A stretch of 64,000 nucleotides of DNA, taken from positions 370,368 through 434,367 of the forward strand of contig SWDT01000086.1 in the NCBI GenBank assembly GCA_009193035.1. The letters run 5' to 3'. This document shows, one piece after another, positions 20,011 to 30,912 of this stretch. The position numbers were made by a program, and so were the translations under genes. The notes below the pieces were generated by a model. It was not told where the DNA came from. It saw only the letters and a program-made list of their open reading frames with translations, and searched no databases. The stretch comes from Halicephalobus mephisto. Lineage: Eukaryota > Nematoda > Chromadorea > Rhabditida > Panagrolaimidae. Every line of letters begins with the position of its first letter. The first letter of the stretch is position 1.

Positions 20011-23000
20011 ATGACTGAACAAGAAATGGGCAGTTTTCTTCGTTACGGTGAGTTGGACCCCGTACCCCCTACCCCGGCGATGTGGCGTTTCTGTCCCGAA
20101 CTTTTATATTCTCATTTTAGAATTAAAACTCCCAAAAAACACTTACAATACTGTAATACAAGCCACAGATTCTGAATCTAAAATCAGAATAGTTGAGCTT
20201 CGGAATCCAGGATTCTGAAGACTAATTTTAAATTTGAAAGATATCTGAAATTTTATATCGAAACTTTTTTAAAAAGTAGGGATTTATCTAAAATGGCTTT
20301 TAAAACACTAAAAAATGTAAATTTGTTTAAAATTATTTATTTTTTAATTTTTAAATTAAAATTGCAAAAATTGGAACAAAGTCTTTGGACAGAAACGCCA
20401 TATCACGGCCTACCCCTACCCTTATCCCCTACCCCTACTCTTATTCCTAGCCTTACCCCTATCTCTATTTTTACCTCTATCTCTACCCCCTACCATTACC
20501 CTTACCCCTATCCCTATTTTTACCCCTACCCTTACCTCTATCTCTACCCCTACCCCTGAATCCTAATTTCCACATTTCTTATATACTACCCTTACTCTAA
20601 ACTTATTTCATATATAAAAGTACTAACAACGGTATTGTACTAAATTTCTTACTTTTTCAGTTTTTTTAATTTAAATTTTTTATATAATTTCGACATTTTT
20701 AATCAATTTTATATATTGAAATATTCATAGTAGTACAGTAAGAAACTTTTTTTTGTGTTATTTTTAGTAATTTGATTTTTTGATTTTCTTTAAATTTTGG
20801 TTTTTTGTATAATTTTAACATTTTTCAGCCAATAGGCCAGGCAAACGTAGGATAAGACCGACAAAAATGTTTTACGAACTTCCTGGAGAAGAAAACAGCG
20901 AAGACGACGAGGACTTTGCTTTGGCTTCTGAAGCCGGGGACAGTGAGGAGAATTCTGGCTCTGGATCGGTTTGTGGACCCCTTACCCAGTCCTAATGACC
21001 TTTATTTTTCCAGGACGATGGTTCGGAAGAAGGAGAAAGTGAATCTGACAACGAAGAAGGAGAAACTTCGGATTCTCTGAAAATCGAAGATGAATCTAAT
21101 CAAACCGAAGACAAACCTGAGGTTTTTTGTTTTTTTAATTTTTGTAAAAATTTATTTTAGAAAAAACAACCGGATATCTGCTGCATCTGTCTAGGCACAG
21201 AAAAGCCCGGTTTGTCCCTCTGCAAATGCGATAGATGCCACATAATCGTCCACGAGGCCTGCTATGGAATCATTGACGACGAAGCCGACAGCGTGAGTTC
21301 TGGAAACGATGTCCCGTGGTTCTGCGAGCCTTGTATGTTCGGTCTTGTTGAACCTCCTTACTGCGAAATGTGTCCTAATCGGTTTGGAGCATTCAAGAAG
21401 ACAGGTAACTATTTTCATCTATTGCCATACTATGGTCCCTTCTCCAATGTCAAGTTATCCATGACAATCACTTCCCATATATCAATATAACTATTGTAGT
21501 TATCTTCCATATATCAATCTAACCATGATCACTTTTTATATATCAATCTAACTACTGTGGTCATTTTCGGTATATCAAATTACTTATAACAATTACTTTC
21601 TATATGTCAACTCAATTATTTTCCATATATCAATCTCCCTATAATTACTTTTTACACACCAATTTAACTATTATAATCGCTTTTCATATATCAATTTAAC
21701 TATTTTAGTACTCTTTCATAAATCAAACTAACCGTAACAATCATTTTCCATATATCAATTCAACTATTATTTTCCACATATCAGTTTACCTATAATTTTT
21801 ATACATCAGCTTACTATAGTTATTCCTCATCCATCAATTTTCCTATAGCAATTATTTCAGATATTGGAGGCAATTGGATACATCTCATCTGTGCGCATTA
21901 TATCGAAAAAACTTCGTTTGCTGATGTTGAGAAATTTCAAGGAGCCAGTTATCAGGAGATAGACTTTAAGCAGTTTGGAAGGAAACCTTGTCATGGTTGT
22001 ACGGATCCCCTTGAAGCAAGAGTCGGAATAGCCGTTCAATGTGAAAGTGGACTTTGTAAGAACTTTTATCATCCAACATGTGCTCAGAAAAACGGGTTTC
22101 TTGTTCCAATGGACGATCACGAAACTGATGGTCATCTTCTTTGTAAAAAACATTCTTTGCCTGAGGAAGTTAAAGTAAGGAAAAAGAAATTTGAAATTAT
22201 GATGACATATGAAAACAAAAGAATGATCGGAGTCAGAAGGAGAAAACCGGGTCCGGACGAAGAACGAAGAAGACAACGACAGTATGATGAGTACAATAAA
22301 CGAATGGCGGCTTTAGAAGGTGTTAATGTACTTCATCCTGGACCTAATAATGTTAAACGTCAAAGATTGATTCAGAGCAGTGCTGAGCTTATTGAAGGAT
22401 TTGCTGCTAAAGCTGAAATGACTTTGAATATTAATAGAGAACGTTTTATCAAAGAATTTACGAAAATTGCTCCGGAAAATTTGAATCTGGGTGGAGAAAT
22501 AAGTTTTTCAGAGGATTCTATCAGGTTAGTTTTTAATTTTGTAGAAAAATTAATTTTTTAAATTAAGAATTTTATTTTTATTAGGAAATTGTTTTAATTT
22601 TGTAAAATTAGTTTTTGATTTTAGATATATTGAATACCGTGAAACAGTTCTTTTTGATGAATATGAACAGTATATTGAAGAAGCTAAAGTAACCAAAGAG
22701 GAATGCCAGGAAAAATTGGATATTGTTACGGCTGAGTTTCGTGAAATTGAAGATAAGCATAAAAAAATTATTGCTCATGGGAATGACGTTAAAGAAGATG
22801 CTATTGCACTTATTGAATTATTACAAGAATTCGGAGCAAAAGGTGTCAGTAAAGCGTGTTTGAAACTTCCGAAAAGTTTTCCTGTTTCACCTAATATTAC
22901 ACAAAAAAAATCAATTATAATTCAAAAAAAGAAGGTTATTAAACCGAATGTTGTTGTGCCTGTTAAAGTAAGGAAAATGCCAGTTTTGAAACCAGTTCCT

Positions 23001-23636
23001 AGGAAAACTAGTCCTGAAGTGATTACGTTAAGTGATGATGATGATGAACCGCCGGAACTTGTACCTGCGTCTTCTGTTTCGGGTAGGAAATCGGCTCCTG
23101 ATGGAGTTGCATTGCCGAAATTGACGAAAATAGAAAGAAAAATTAATCTTTCTTTAGGATGTTTGGAAGAAAAACATTTAAAATCAAAGAAAATAAAGAA
23201 AAATGAACCAAATAGTGATATTCCAGCGATTTGTCATACTTGTAAAAAAGAAGATAATCCTAAAATAATGCCGTTTTGTGATAGTTGTAATCATTTTTAT
23301 CATCTTGGATGTCTGGATCCGCCATTGGATAAACTTCCGAAAACATCGAAATTTTATAAATGGACATGTGCTGATTGTAATGAAAAAGAAGATGAACCAA
23401 ATACAAGTAATGTAAATGGTACACAGGAATCAGATGAAGAAAATCAAAGTTTAGCTCAAAGGAAAAAACAACGTGAACGGGCAATGGCAATTCGGGTTGC
23501 AAGAGAAGCAGAAATGAATGAAATATATTCAGAAAAAAAAAGAAGAAGTTCATATGAAACTCCTGTGGCAAAAAAGAAAAAAATAAATCAAAATTTGGAA
23601 ATGAATATAGAAGAAAATGGATATCATGATGAATGA
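20011..23636 (+). CDS. phf-14: PHF14-like PHD-finger chromatin protein
   Basis: Exons 20011-20047, 20829-20968, 21014-21121, 21161-21404, 21861-22524 and 22625-23636. Phases close to 734 residues from the first ATG in this exon. An acidic Asp/Glu/Ser-rich N-terminal part is followed by PHD1 (about 101-152, CCICLG...CDRCHIIVHEACYG...PWFCEPC). An extended PHD follows (about 160-270, CEMCPNRFGAFKKT...WIHLICAHY...CHGC...FYHPTCAQKNG). Then comes a charged helical region, a SUMO-interaction-like VITLSDDDDE, and a C-terminal PHD (about 599-650, CHTCKK...CDSCNHFYHLGCLDPPL...WTCADC). This PHD/ePHD/PHD order and the sequences match PHF14, which reads the histone H3 tail in the nucleus and is linked to transcriptional control. 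Vertebrate PHF14 has one more C-terminal PHD, which is absent here. The start is uncertain because in-frame coding-like sequence continues upstream. Confidence 0.93.
20395..20560. repeat. CCCTAC/CCTTAC-type microsatellite in PHF14 intron 1
   Basis: Pyrimidine-rich array of six-base-like steps such as CCCTACCCCTACCCTTA, strongly strand-asymmetric. Its unit differs from the nematode telomere repeat TTAGGC. Confidence 0.8.
21420..21855. repeat. Degenerate minisatellite in PHF14 intron 4
   Basis: About ten units of 38-45 bases with CATATATCAATTTAACTATT and TAACAATCA(C/T)TTTCCATATA themes fill almost the entire 456-base intron between the exons ending at 21404 and starting at 21861. Confidence 0.75.
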
Positions 23637-24350
23637 GTTTTTTTTGGATTATCACTACCAATTTTAATTGTTTTATGGGTAAGTTGGATTGTTGTGATTT
23701 CGATAAAAGGATAAGAGTGGGATTTGTGGATTAAGCAAAGGATGAAATCCAAAGAGTATTTTTGGTTTTGTTGGTTGTGGTATTTGAGATATCCATAATT
23801 ATTTTTATTTGTAATTATTGACCTTCGAGGATAGAGTTTTTTGGGTTGTATATCTTGATTCAGAAGTTTTTAGGTTTAAGTAGAATGTAATTGTAAAAAG
23901 TTGGTTATGAAATCTTGTACGATTTCGAGAATTCTCTAGGTTATTGGATTCTAAATTTCGTAAAAATAATTATTTAAAAATTTTACGATATGGTTAAATA
24001 TAAAATTATAATTACGATATTGTTATGCAAGTTACTGTAGTTTTTAAGAAGTTCTAAATTTTCGTGTTGAGAGAATTTCGTAAAAATAAATATTTAAAAA
24101 TTTTACGATATGGTTAAATTTAAAATTATAAAATTACGATATTGTTATGCAAGTTACCGTAGTTTTTAAGTAGTTTTAAATTTTCGTGTTGAGAGAATTT
24201 TATAAAAATAAATATTTAAAAATTTACGATATGATTAATTTTGAAGTTTTACAAAATCATTAAACTCTTCTCTAGGTTACTGTAGTCCTTGAATTTTCGT
24301 GTCGAGATAATTTTAATTTTTTACTTTTTTTTAAATGTTAAAATTTTCGG
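23637..24350. repeat. Spacer with three direct repeats
   Basis: The first 300 bases are the likely PHF14 3' UTR. From about 23940 to 24310 a unit of about 125 bases occurs three times, with TTTTACGATATGGTTAAAT, GTTACTGTAGTTTTTAAG and TTTTCGTGTTGAGAGAAT. The distance to the next same-strand gene (715 bases) is longer than usual for nematode operons, so co-transcription is not claimed. Confidence 0.7.
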
Positions 24351-24757
24351 ATGAGTGGAGGAACGAATATTAAAAGATTTCCGTTGATTTTGTACAAGAG
24401 GATTCTGAGGTTGCATTATGGACTTCCGAATCCGGAAATGAAGCTCATGGGAGACCACTACGTGAAAGACGAATTCAGAAGGCACAAATCGGCTTCGTCG
24501 GAACAAGCACTGATTTTTCTGAAAGAATGGACCGTAAGTTTCGTTTTTTATATATGAATTTTGAAAAATTTCTCCAGGATTACTGTACAGTTTTGTCGAA
24601 ACAGTTGTCCAATAAGGCATTGGCGAAAAAAATACCGGTGGGAAAGGACCTGGATGAAGACCAAATTGAAGCTTTAGAAGAACAGAAATTACTGCAATTG
24701 TACGAATTAAAACAAGAAGCTGAAAAATGGAAGACGATAAAAAATAAAAAATTGTAA
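24351..24757 (+). CDS. SDHAF3: SDHAF3/ACN9 succinate dehydrogenase assembly factor
   Basis: Exons 24351-24533 and 24578-24757 (44-base intron, phase 0) give 120 residues. The protein matches the LYR-motif family member SDHAF3 (Acn9 in yeast). It has [15 protein letters not shown] (the LYR-type motif, with LYK), [20 protein letters not shown] near the middle, FLKEWTDYC across the splice, and a C-terminal helix [24 protein letters not shown]3 acts in the mitochondrial matrix, helping the iron-sulphur subunit of complex II mature and protecting it from oxidants. Length is the usual 110-130 residues. The N terminus is short but basic, consistent with a weak matrix-targeting signal. The ATG at 24351 is the only reasonable start; an upstream ATG at about 24335 is out of frame. 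Confidence 0.93.
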
Positions 24758-25420
24758 TTTTAAAAGTTACGGTAGAATAAATAGCGATAGTTTTTCGGAG
24801 TTTTTGCACAAAAAAAAAATTTATAAAAATAGAAAATGGAAAATTTAATATATTTTATCAAAATTAAGTCATTTTTAAAATTTAAATTTCGTAATTTTTG
24901 AAAAATTTTAAAAATTGTTTAACAAAATACAATTCAATTTTTTTTTCGGAGTTTTTTTATAAAAAAATTTATAAAAGTAGAAAATGATAAATTTGGTATA
25001 TTTTGTCAAAATTAAGTCTTTTTTAAAATTTAAATTTCGTAATTTTTGAAAAATTTTAAAAATTGTTTAATAAAATACAATTCAATTTTTTTTTCGGAGT
25101 TTTTTTATAAAAAAAATTATAAAAATGAAAAATGATAAATTTGGTATATTTTATCAAAATTAAATTATTTTTTTAAATTTCGTAATTTTCTAAAAATTAT
25201 AAAATTCTTTATTTTAAAAATAGTAAATTTTTGAAATGAATAAAAATAAAAAAAACAAATTTGACAATTTTCTACCGTAATCGACCTTATTTTTTACAGT
25301 ATTTTTAAAACTTTTTTGACTTCCTTTCGACACAATTTCATAAAAATGTTTATTTCGAATTTTGATAATAATGTGATTTTTAAAATTCACAAAACTTATC
25401 CCGTAAGTTTTTTCGAAAAA
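24758..25420. repeat. Convergent spacer with tandem repeats
   Basis: Between the 3' ends of a plus- and a minus-strand gene. Between about 24790 and 25180 a unit of about 150 bases is present nearly three times (TTTTTCGGAGTTTTT, GATAAATTTGGTATATTTT, CAAAATTAAGTC). No coding signal. Confidence 0.75.
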
Positions 25421-28400
25421 TCAGAGTGATTCAAAAACGGCATTTCTGAGAAGTCGATAAGTCCTCGTGAGTTCTCCCATCCCTGTTTTCAGACCGTTAC
25501 TGACGTAGGCAATGACGATTTCTTCTTCCGGATCCATCATGATTGTGGATCCACCGTAACCAGGATCTGGAAAATCGGACTTATACAGTAATTCTTAGTA
25601 ACTTAGAATATAGTTAATGAAATTCAGAATCTAAGAAATCAGAGATTACTGTGCACTTTCTATTTTGGAAATTGTAACAAAAAGTAGGAAATTTTTGTTT
25701 ATAAAACTAATTTTAATATTATAAAAAATTCATATTTTCTATCATAACTTCAGAAACAGAAAAATTACAGTAATCTTCGGTAACTTAGAATATAGTTAAT
25801 GAAATTTAGAATCTAAGAAATCGGAGATTACTGTGTACTTTCGATTTCTGAAATTGTAAAAAAAAGTAGGAAATTTTTGTTTATAAAACTAACTTTAATA
25901 TTATGAAAAATTTCTATTTTCTATCATAACTTCAGAAACAGAAAAACTACAGTAATCTGTGGTAGGTTAGAATGTTTTAACACCATCTAGGATCTAAATT
26001 ACCGGAGATTACGGTGTACTTTCAATTTCTGAAATTGTGATAGAAAAAAAAGTTTTTTTCGAAATTTGAAATTTGACTTTCTTAAAGAAACACTTTAGAA
26101 GCAGAAAAACTACAGTAATCTCTGGTAACTTAGAATATAGTTAATGAAATTTAGAATCTAAGAAATCAGAGATTACTGTGTACTTTCGATTTCTGAAATT
26201 GTGATAGAAAAAAAGTTTTTTTTCGAAATTTGAAATTTGATGATTTTCATAAAGAAAACGTTTTATTTCCTGTCATAACTTCTGAAGTAGACAGCATACA
26301 GTAATCTTTGACAACTTAGATTCTAGATCTCACTGAGAGGATTCCAGCGAGGTATGTTGCTTTCCCATTACTGTATAGTAAATTGAGTTACAATGGATAG
26401 TTTCAAAGTTATGAACTATATTGCACAGGAGAACAAAAACGAAACTTACGTCCATAGAGCCACTTTCCTGGTTTTGTTGGGTGTCTTTCGTACATGAATC
26501 CGTGGCCTTTGGGCATGGGAGCACCCACCACGGCATCTAGTCCTCCGGTGACGGTTGGATTTGTGAATTTTTGAACTAGATCTTTGGAGATTATGTCGCC
26601 TTTCAACATCAAGGCGAAAATTTTTCCGAGATCTCTTGCTTTTGTGATCCCTAATGCCGCTGGCTGTTCGAGTTTGTGAAGTTCTGGACTGTTGAAAGTA
26701 TTGAATTGATTTTCTAGTTTAATCCAGTCGGGATTATCTAGGACTTTTTGAGCTAGAGAATTGCGGGTCCTCAGATTAAGCAGTCCCAGAACGATCAAAA
26801 CTCTGGGATCATGGAGGATTTCTTTCAAAAGATATCTTTTATCCGGGATCGTCAATCGAGATACCGTATGTTCCTCTGATCTAGGAAGTCCCATAAAGAA
26901 ATCGATTCCTGTAAATTAGGTATTTTTAATTCGAAAATTTTAATTTTATAAAAATCGAAAATCATTTTTAAAATTTCGAATTTTTTACACTAATTCGAAA
27001 ATATTTAAAATCATTCTGGAAAATTCTGAAAATTCCCACAAAATTCTAGAAAGTTGAAGAATTTTCTGAAATTTTAAAAGTTTTTAGAATTGTCCACAAT
27101 ATTTCAAAAATTTCTAGAATCTTTGGATTTTTAAAAACTTCGAATTTTCTACTGAATTTTGGAAAATTTCCAGAATCTTGCACATGGTTCTGAAGATTTT
27201 TCGGATTTCTCATTTGATTTTTAAATTTTTCAGAATCATCCATATACAATAGAACTTGGATATAAAATATCTTCCACTATAACATATCTCTTGTTATAGC
27301 ATAGTGTCTGAGTGAGTTTCGTTAGTTTGCCTTCAAATTGATCTCCGCTATGATATATCCTTTGGTATAACATACATTTTACTCGATCCCAAGGGAGTAT
27401 CTTATATCCAAGTTCGACTGTAATTTGTAAAATTCTCAAAGTTGTTAATATTTTTAAAAATGTTTACTTTTTAAAACTTTACCGTATTTTTCGGAAACTT
27501 CTTCTTTGAAAAATTGAGCAGCTCCTCTTTTTTGTGGGTCTGTTTTTCGAACAATCTGATCCACAAGCCAACCGTACGTGATGGCGTGATATCCGCTTTT
27601 TGTTCCAGGCTCCCAATTAGGCTTGGCTCTTTCGATTATCTTTGCCATTTTTTCAGGTGATTTGGCATCTTCCAAAGTTATTTTTTCTTCGAAAGCTGCT
27701 AATCCAGCCTGGAATAAAAATCAATCAAGTAAAAAATAAAGTTGAATTCAGAGGAATTTTATGCAATTTTTAATTTTTTGTATAAAGTTGCAATTTTTAG
27801 TAAAGTATTTAGAGTACGGTAATCAGAGTTGTAGATTCTGGATTTGAAGTCAGAATTGAGAATTAAAATCGATGGATTTCGGAGTTTTTATTTAAAACAT
27901 GATTTTAGAAGTTAATGAAAAAAATTAACGAACTTCAGAATGTCCCTCTAATCTGTGACTTCAGAAGTCAGTATTTAGAGAAAAGTTGAAGATTCCAAAG
28001 CGTAGATATTTTTCAAAAGAATCAAATCGATTACATTTAGTGGATTTATGAAATCCCAGACTTCAATATCCGGAGTTCCGATTTCTGAGATTTCGTAAAT
28101 CCACTAGACGAGATTTAATCGACTTAGTTCTTTTTTGAATAATATCTACGCTTTGGAATCTTCAACTTTTCTCTAAATACTGACTTCTGAAGTCACAGAT
28201 TAAAGGGACATTCTGAAGTTTGTTAATTTTTTTCATTAACTTCTAAAATCATGTTTTAAATAAAAACTCCGAAATCCATCGATTTTAATTCTCAATTCTG
28301 ACTTCAAATCCAGAATCTACAACTCTGATTACCGTACTCTAAATACTTTACTAAAAATTACAAATTCTGAATTTGACGTCGAAGTTGGAAGTCGATCTTC

Positions 28401-30912
28401 AAAATCCGGATTTACGAAATCCCGAATTTCCGTCTTTGAGATTCCATATATCCATCAGATGAAACGCAACTGTCTTACTTCTTTTAGCAAATTATATCTA
28501 CTCTTCAAGATCTTCAACTTTTTTAGATACCAGTTTTTGAAGTCAGATTCAGAATCTGATTACCGTATTCTAAATTTTTGCAAAAATAACAACTTTTGCA
28601 TAAAAAACCCAAATTCATATAGGATGGATTTCGAATAAAACTTACCCTATGAGTCATTATCCAATCTAAAATTATGTTTTCTTTTCCATTTTGTCCAAAT
28701 TCGGGCCAAAATGACGTCACGAGATCGTCATACTTTACGTGACCTCGATCGACCAAAATTGCGACACAAAGGGCTCCAACGGCCTTTGTTGCGGAGAATA
28801 TAACTGTTCTAGTTTCAGGAGTCCATGGAGAAAGAGAAGAAGCATCAGCAAATCCACCTTGAAGATCAACAACCAAGTTTCCTTTATGATATACAGCAAT
28901 CGCGGCCCCTTCTCTCTCCCATCCATCTAGGAAGTTCCTTCTGAAATTAAGTCACTATCAAAATTGCCGATTTCCGAACTTTGAGTCGATTCTGGACCGA
29001 ATTTGAATCAACTTTCAATTAATTTGAGTCCAAAAATCGGAAAAATTAAATTCAAACATGAGAGTTCGAGGTCGAACATAAAAAATGCAACTTTTAACAC
29101 AATAAAAAGTAAAAATTGTCATTATTTAATTATATTTTTCATCATAAATGTCAAATATTCATGAAAAATGTGACAATTGTGTTACATTTCGCAATTGTTA
29201 AAAATCTAAAAGTTGTGATTTTTTGCGTGAAATATTGGAAAAAAATATTTTTTTTTGCAAATAATTGACAAAGTATCCTTATTGCCATGGCCTTGGCGAA
29301 ACGTTCCTGTTATCACAAGTTGGAAAAAGGTTCTCATTACTGTACACAAAAATGTAACTTTTAGTTCACTAAAAAATGGAAATCGTCATTATTAAGTTTT
29401 AATTTCCGTCACAAATATTAAATATTTATAAAAAATTAACGACCGTGTCACATTTCACAATTGTTAAAAATCTAAAAGTTGTGATTTTTTTTTTGTGAAA
29501 TATTGACAAAAAATATTTTTTTTTGCAAATAATTGGCAAAGCGTTCTTATTGCCATAGCCTTGGCGAAACGTTTTTATTACTGTACACAAAAATGTAACT
29601 TTTAGTTCACTAAAAAAATGGAAATCATCACTATTTAATCAAAGCTATAAAGTTTTCGAAATGTTCCATTTCCGAACTCTAACTAGTCCAAAATGAACTC
29701 AAAATTTGATTCGAAAATCGACAGTTCTAGTCACTATCTATGGCTACAAAAATCATTATTTAAATTTAAAACAAAAATGAAATAATTATTGAAATAAAAG
29801 TAAAAATAAAATAATTATTGAAATTTAAAAATAAAATAAAGTAATTATTGAAATTTAAAAATAAAATAATTATTAAAATTTAAAAATAAAATAAAATAAT
29901 TATTGAAATTTAAAAATAAAATAATTATTGAAATTTAAAAATAAAATAATTATTGAAATTTAAAAATAAAATAATTATTGAAATTTAAAAATAAAATCCG
30001 CAATATGCAGGCAAGTTGATTTCAAGTGGTTGTAATCCAAATCTGGTCTTCTGTGAAGTGCTTTGATCCGTTGTATCTGTGAAAAAAAGACCTAAGGCAA
30101 ACAAGACTCAATGACGTCAGGAATAATCTCATCAGGTTAATCCAGATCCGATCGATATGTGAAAAAACTTAAAATTACCAAACTTTGAATAAATTTTTAA
30201 TTTTATATATTTAAAAATCACGATATTAATTGTATTTAATAAATAAATTTCATTTTTATTTATAAATTAAAAATAAAAAAAATCGAAAAATAACGATTTT
30301 TAAAAAAATTATTATTTTTTAAAGAACTTCAACAATAACAAACTAGTCTTCTATTTTATATAATCAAAAATTACTATATTAACTATATTCAAAAGATAAA
30401 TTATCTTATTATTTAATAAATAAAAATCTAAAAAACTGAAAAAAAGTAATTTTTTAAAGAAAATAATTATTTTTAAAAAATCGAATTACGTCTCCACTCG
30501 ACCTGCCCGAATGTTGCGCGCAAACTGCGGATTTTACTTTAGTATTTATTTTAGCAATTTATTTTAAAAAAGTTTTTTTAATTTAGTATTTAATTTCGGC
30601 AATTTATTGAAAAAAAATTATTTAATTTTAGCACTTCATTGAAAAAAATTATTTAATTTAGTATTTAATTTTAGCAATTTATTAAAAAAAATTTATTTAT
30701 TTCAGTATTTAATTTCAGCAATTTATTGAAAAAAATTCTTTAATTTAGTATTTAATTTTCGGCAATTTATTGAAAAAAAATTATTTAAAAAACTTACTTG
30801 AAAACTTTTTCAACTTTGGCAAATCTGTCTTGACAAGTGCCGTAGATATTTTCGACCATTCTGGAAACCTTGCCAGAGGGGATTGACCTTGTTTTTCCAG
30901 AGAAATCGAAAA
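25421..30912 (-). CDS. Serine beta-lactamase-like (LACT/LACTB-type) protein, N-terminal exon not identified
   Basis: Five exons on the minus strand: 30912-30798, 28940-28646, 27708-27483, 26908-26450 and 25566-25421, ending at TGA 25421-25423. They give about 413 residues with closing phases. The first exon found starts in phase 1, so an upstream exon with the start codon is missing. This is the penicillin-binding-protein/class C lactamase fold found in nematode LACT and vertebrate LACTB proteins. It has the nucleophile motif FSATK (SxxK), a tyrosine motif in [14 protein letters not shown] (Tyr-His where bacteria have YxN), and [12 protein letters not shown] (HxG in place of the KTG box). Animal members act as peptidases or esterases, often mitochondrial or secreted. 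The substrate is unknown. Introns here are unusually loaded with repeats, including a long hairpin. Candidate first exons near 31209 or 32434 did not give a convincing splice. Confidence 0.88.
25600..26330. repeat. Four tandem palindromic units in lactamase-like intron
   Basis: A unit of about 175 bases is repeated about four times. Each contains an imperfect palindrome with ACAGTAATCT...GGTAACTTAGAATATAG on one side and AAATCAGAGATTACTGTG on the other, followed by TACTTTCGATTTCTGAAATT. The TTACTGTA word at the stem is common in Caenorhabditis repeats. Confidence 0.8.
27244..27422. mobile_element. Tc1/mariner-like MITE, copy 3
   Basis: Same terminal sequences as the copies at 6892 and 7091: TACAATAGAACTTGGATATA on the left, TATATCCAAGTTCGACTGTA on the right. 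It is longer (about 180 bases) because of an internal segment around 27300-27350. Located in a lactamase-like intron. Confidence 0.7.
27792..28360. repeat. Long near-perfect inverted repeat (hairpin)
   Basis: The left arm, starting ATTTTTAGTAAAGTATTTAG at about 27792, is matched in reverse by the right arm ending CTAAATACTTTACTAAAAAT at about 28358. Arms are about 260 bases each with very few differences. The loop of about 30-40 bases is around 28050-28085. It lies wholly in the intron between exons ending at 28646 and starting at 27708. A decayed second copy of one arm is at about 28375-28580. Confidence 0.85.
29085..29640. repeat. Partial copies of the TGTGACAATTGTG element
   Basis: Two direct copies of a module of about 260 bases (TGTAACTTTTAGTTCACTAA, GTCACAAATATTAAATATT, ACAATTGTTAAAAATCTAAA, TTGGCGAAACGTT) and the start of a third. 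They are related to the modules at 12150-12560 and 15985-16400. Confidence 0.65.
29750..29998. repeat. AT minisatellite, about 25-base unit
   Basis: About ten copies of AAATAATTATTGAAATTTAA within the intron between the first two lactamase-like exons. A similar simple array (TATTTAATTTTAGCAATTTA) fills 30540-30790. Confidence 0.85.

Noticed and set aside
20395..20560. CCCTAC/CCTTAC-rich tract as an interstitial telomere
   Set aside because: Nematode telomeres are TTAGGC repeats. This array is irregular, of another unit, and sits inside a PHF14 intron.
23637..24757. PHF14 and SDHAF3 as a two-gene operon
   Set aside because: Same strand, but the 715-base gap with tandem repeats is longer than typical and no downstream trans-splice context could be judged from sequence alone.
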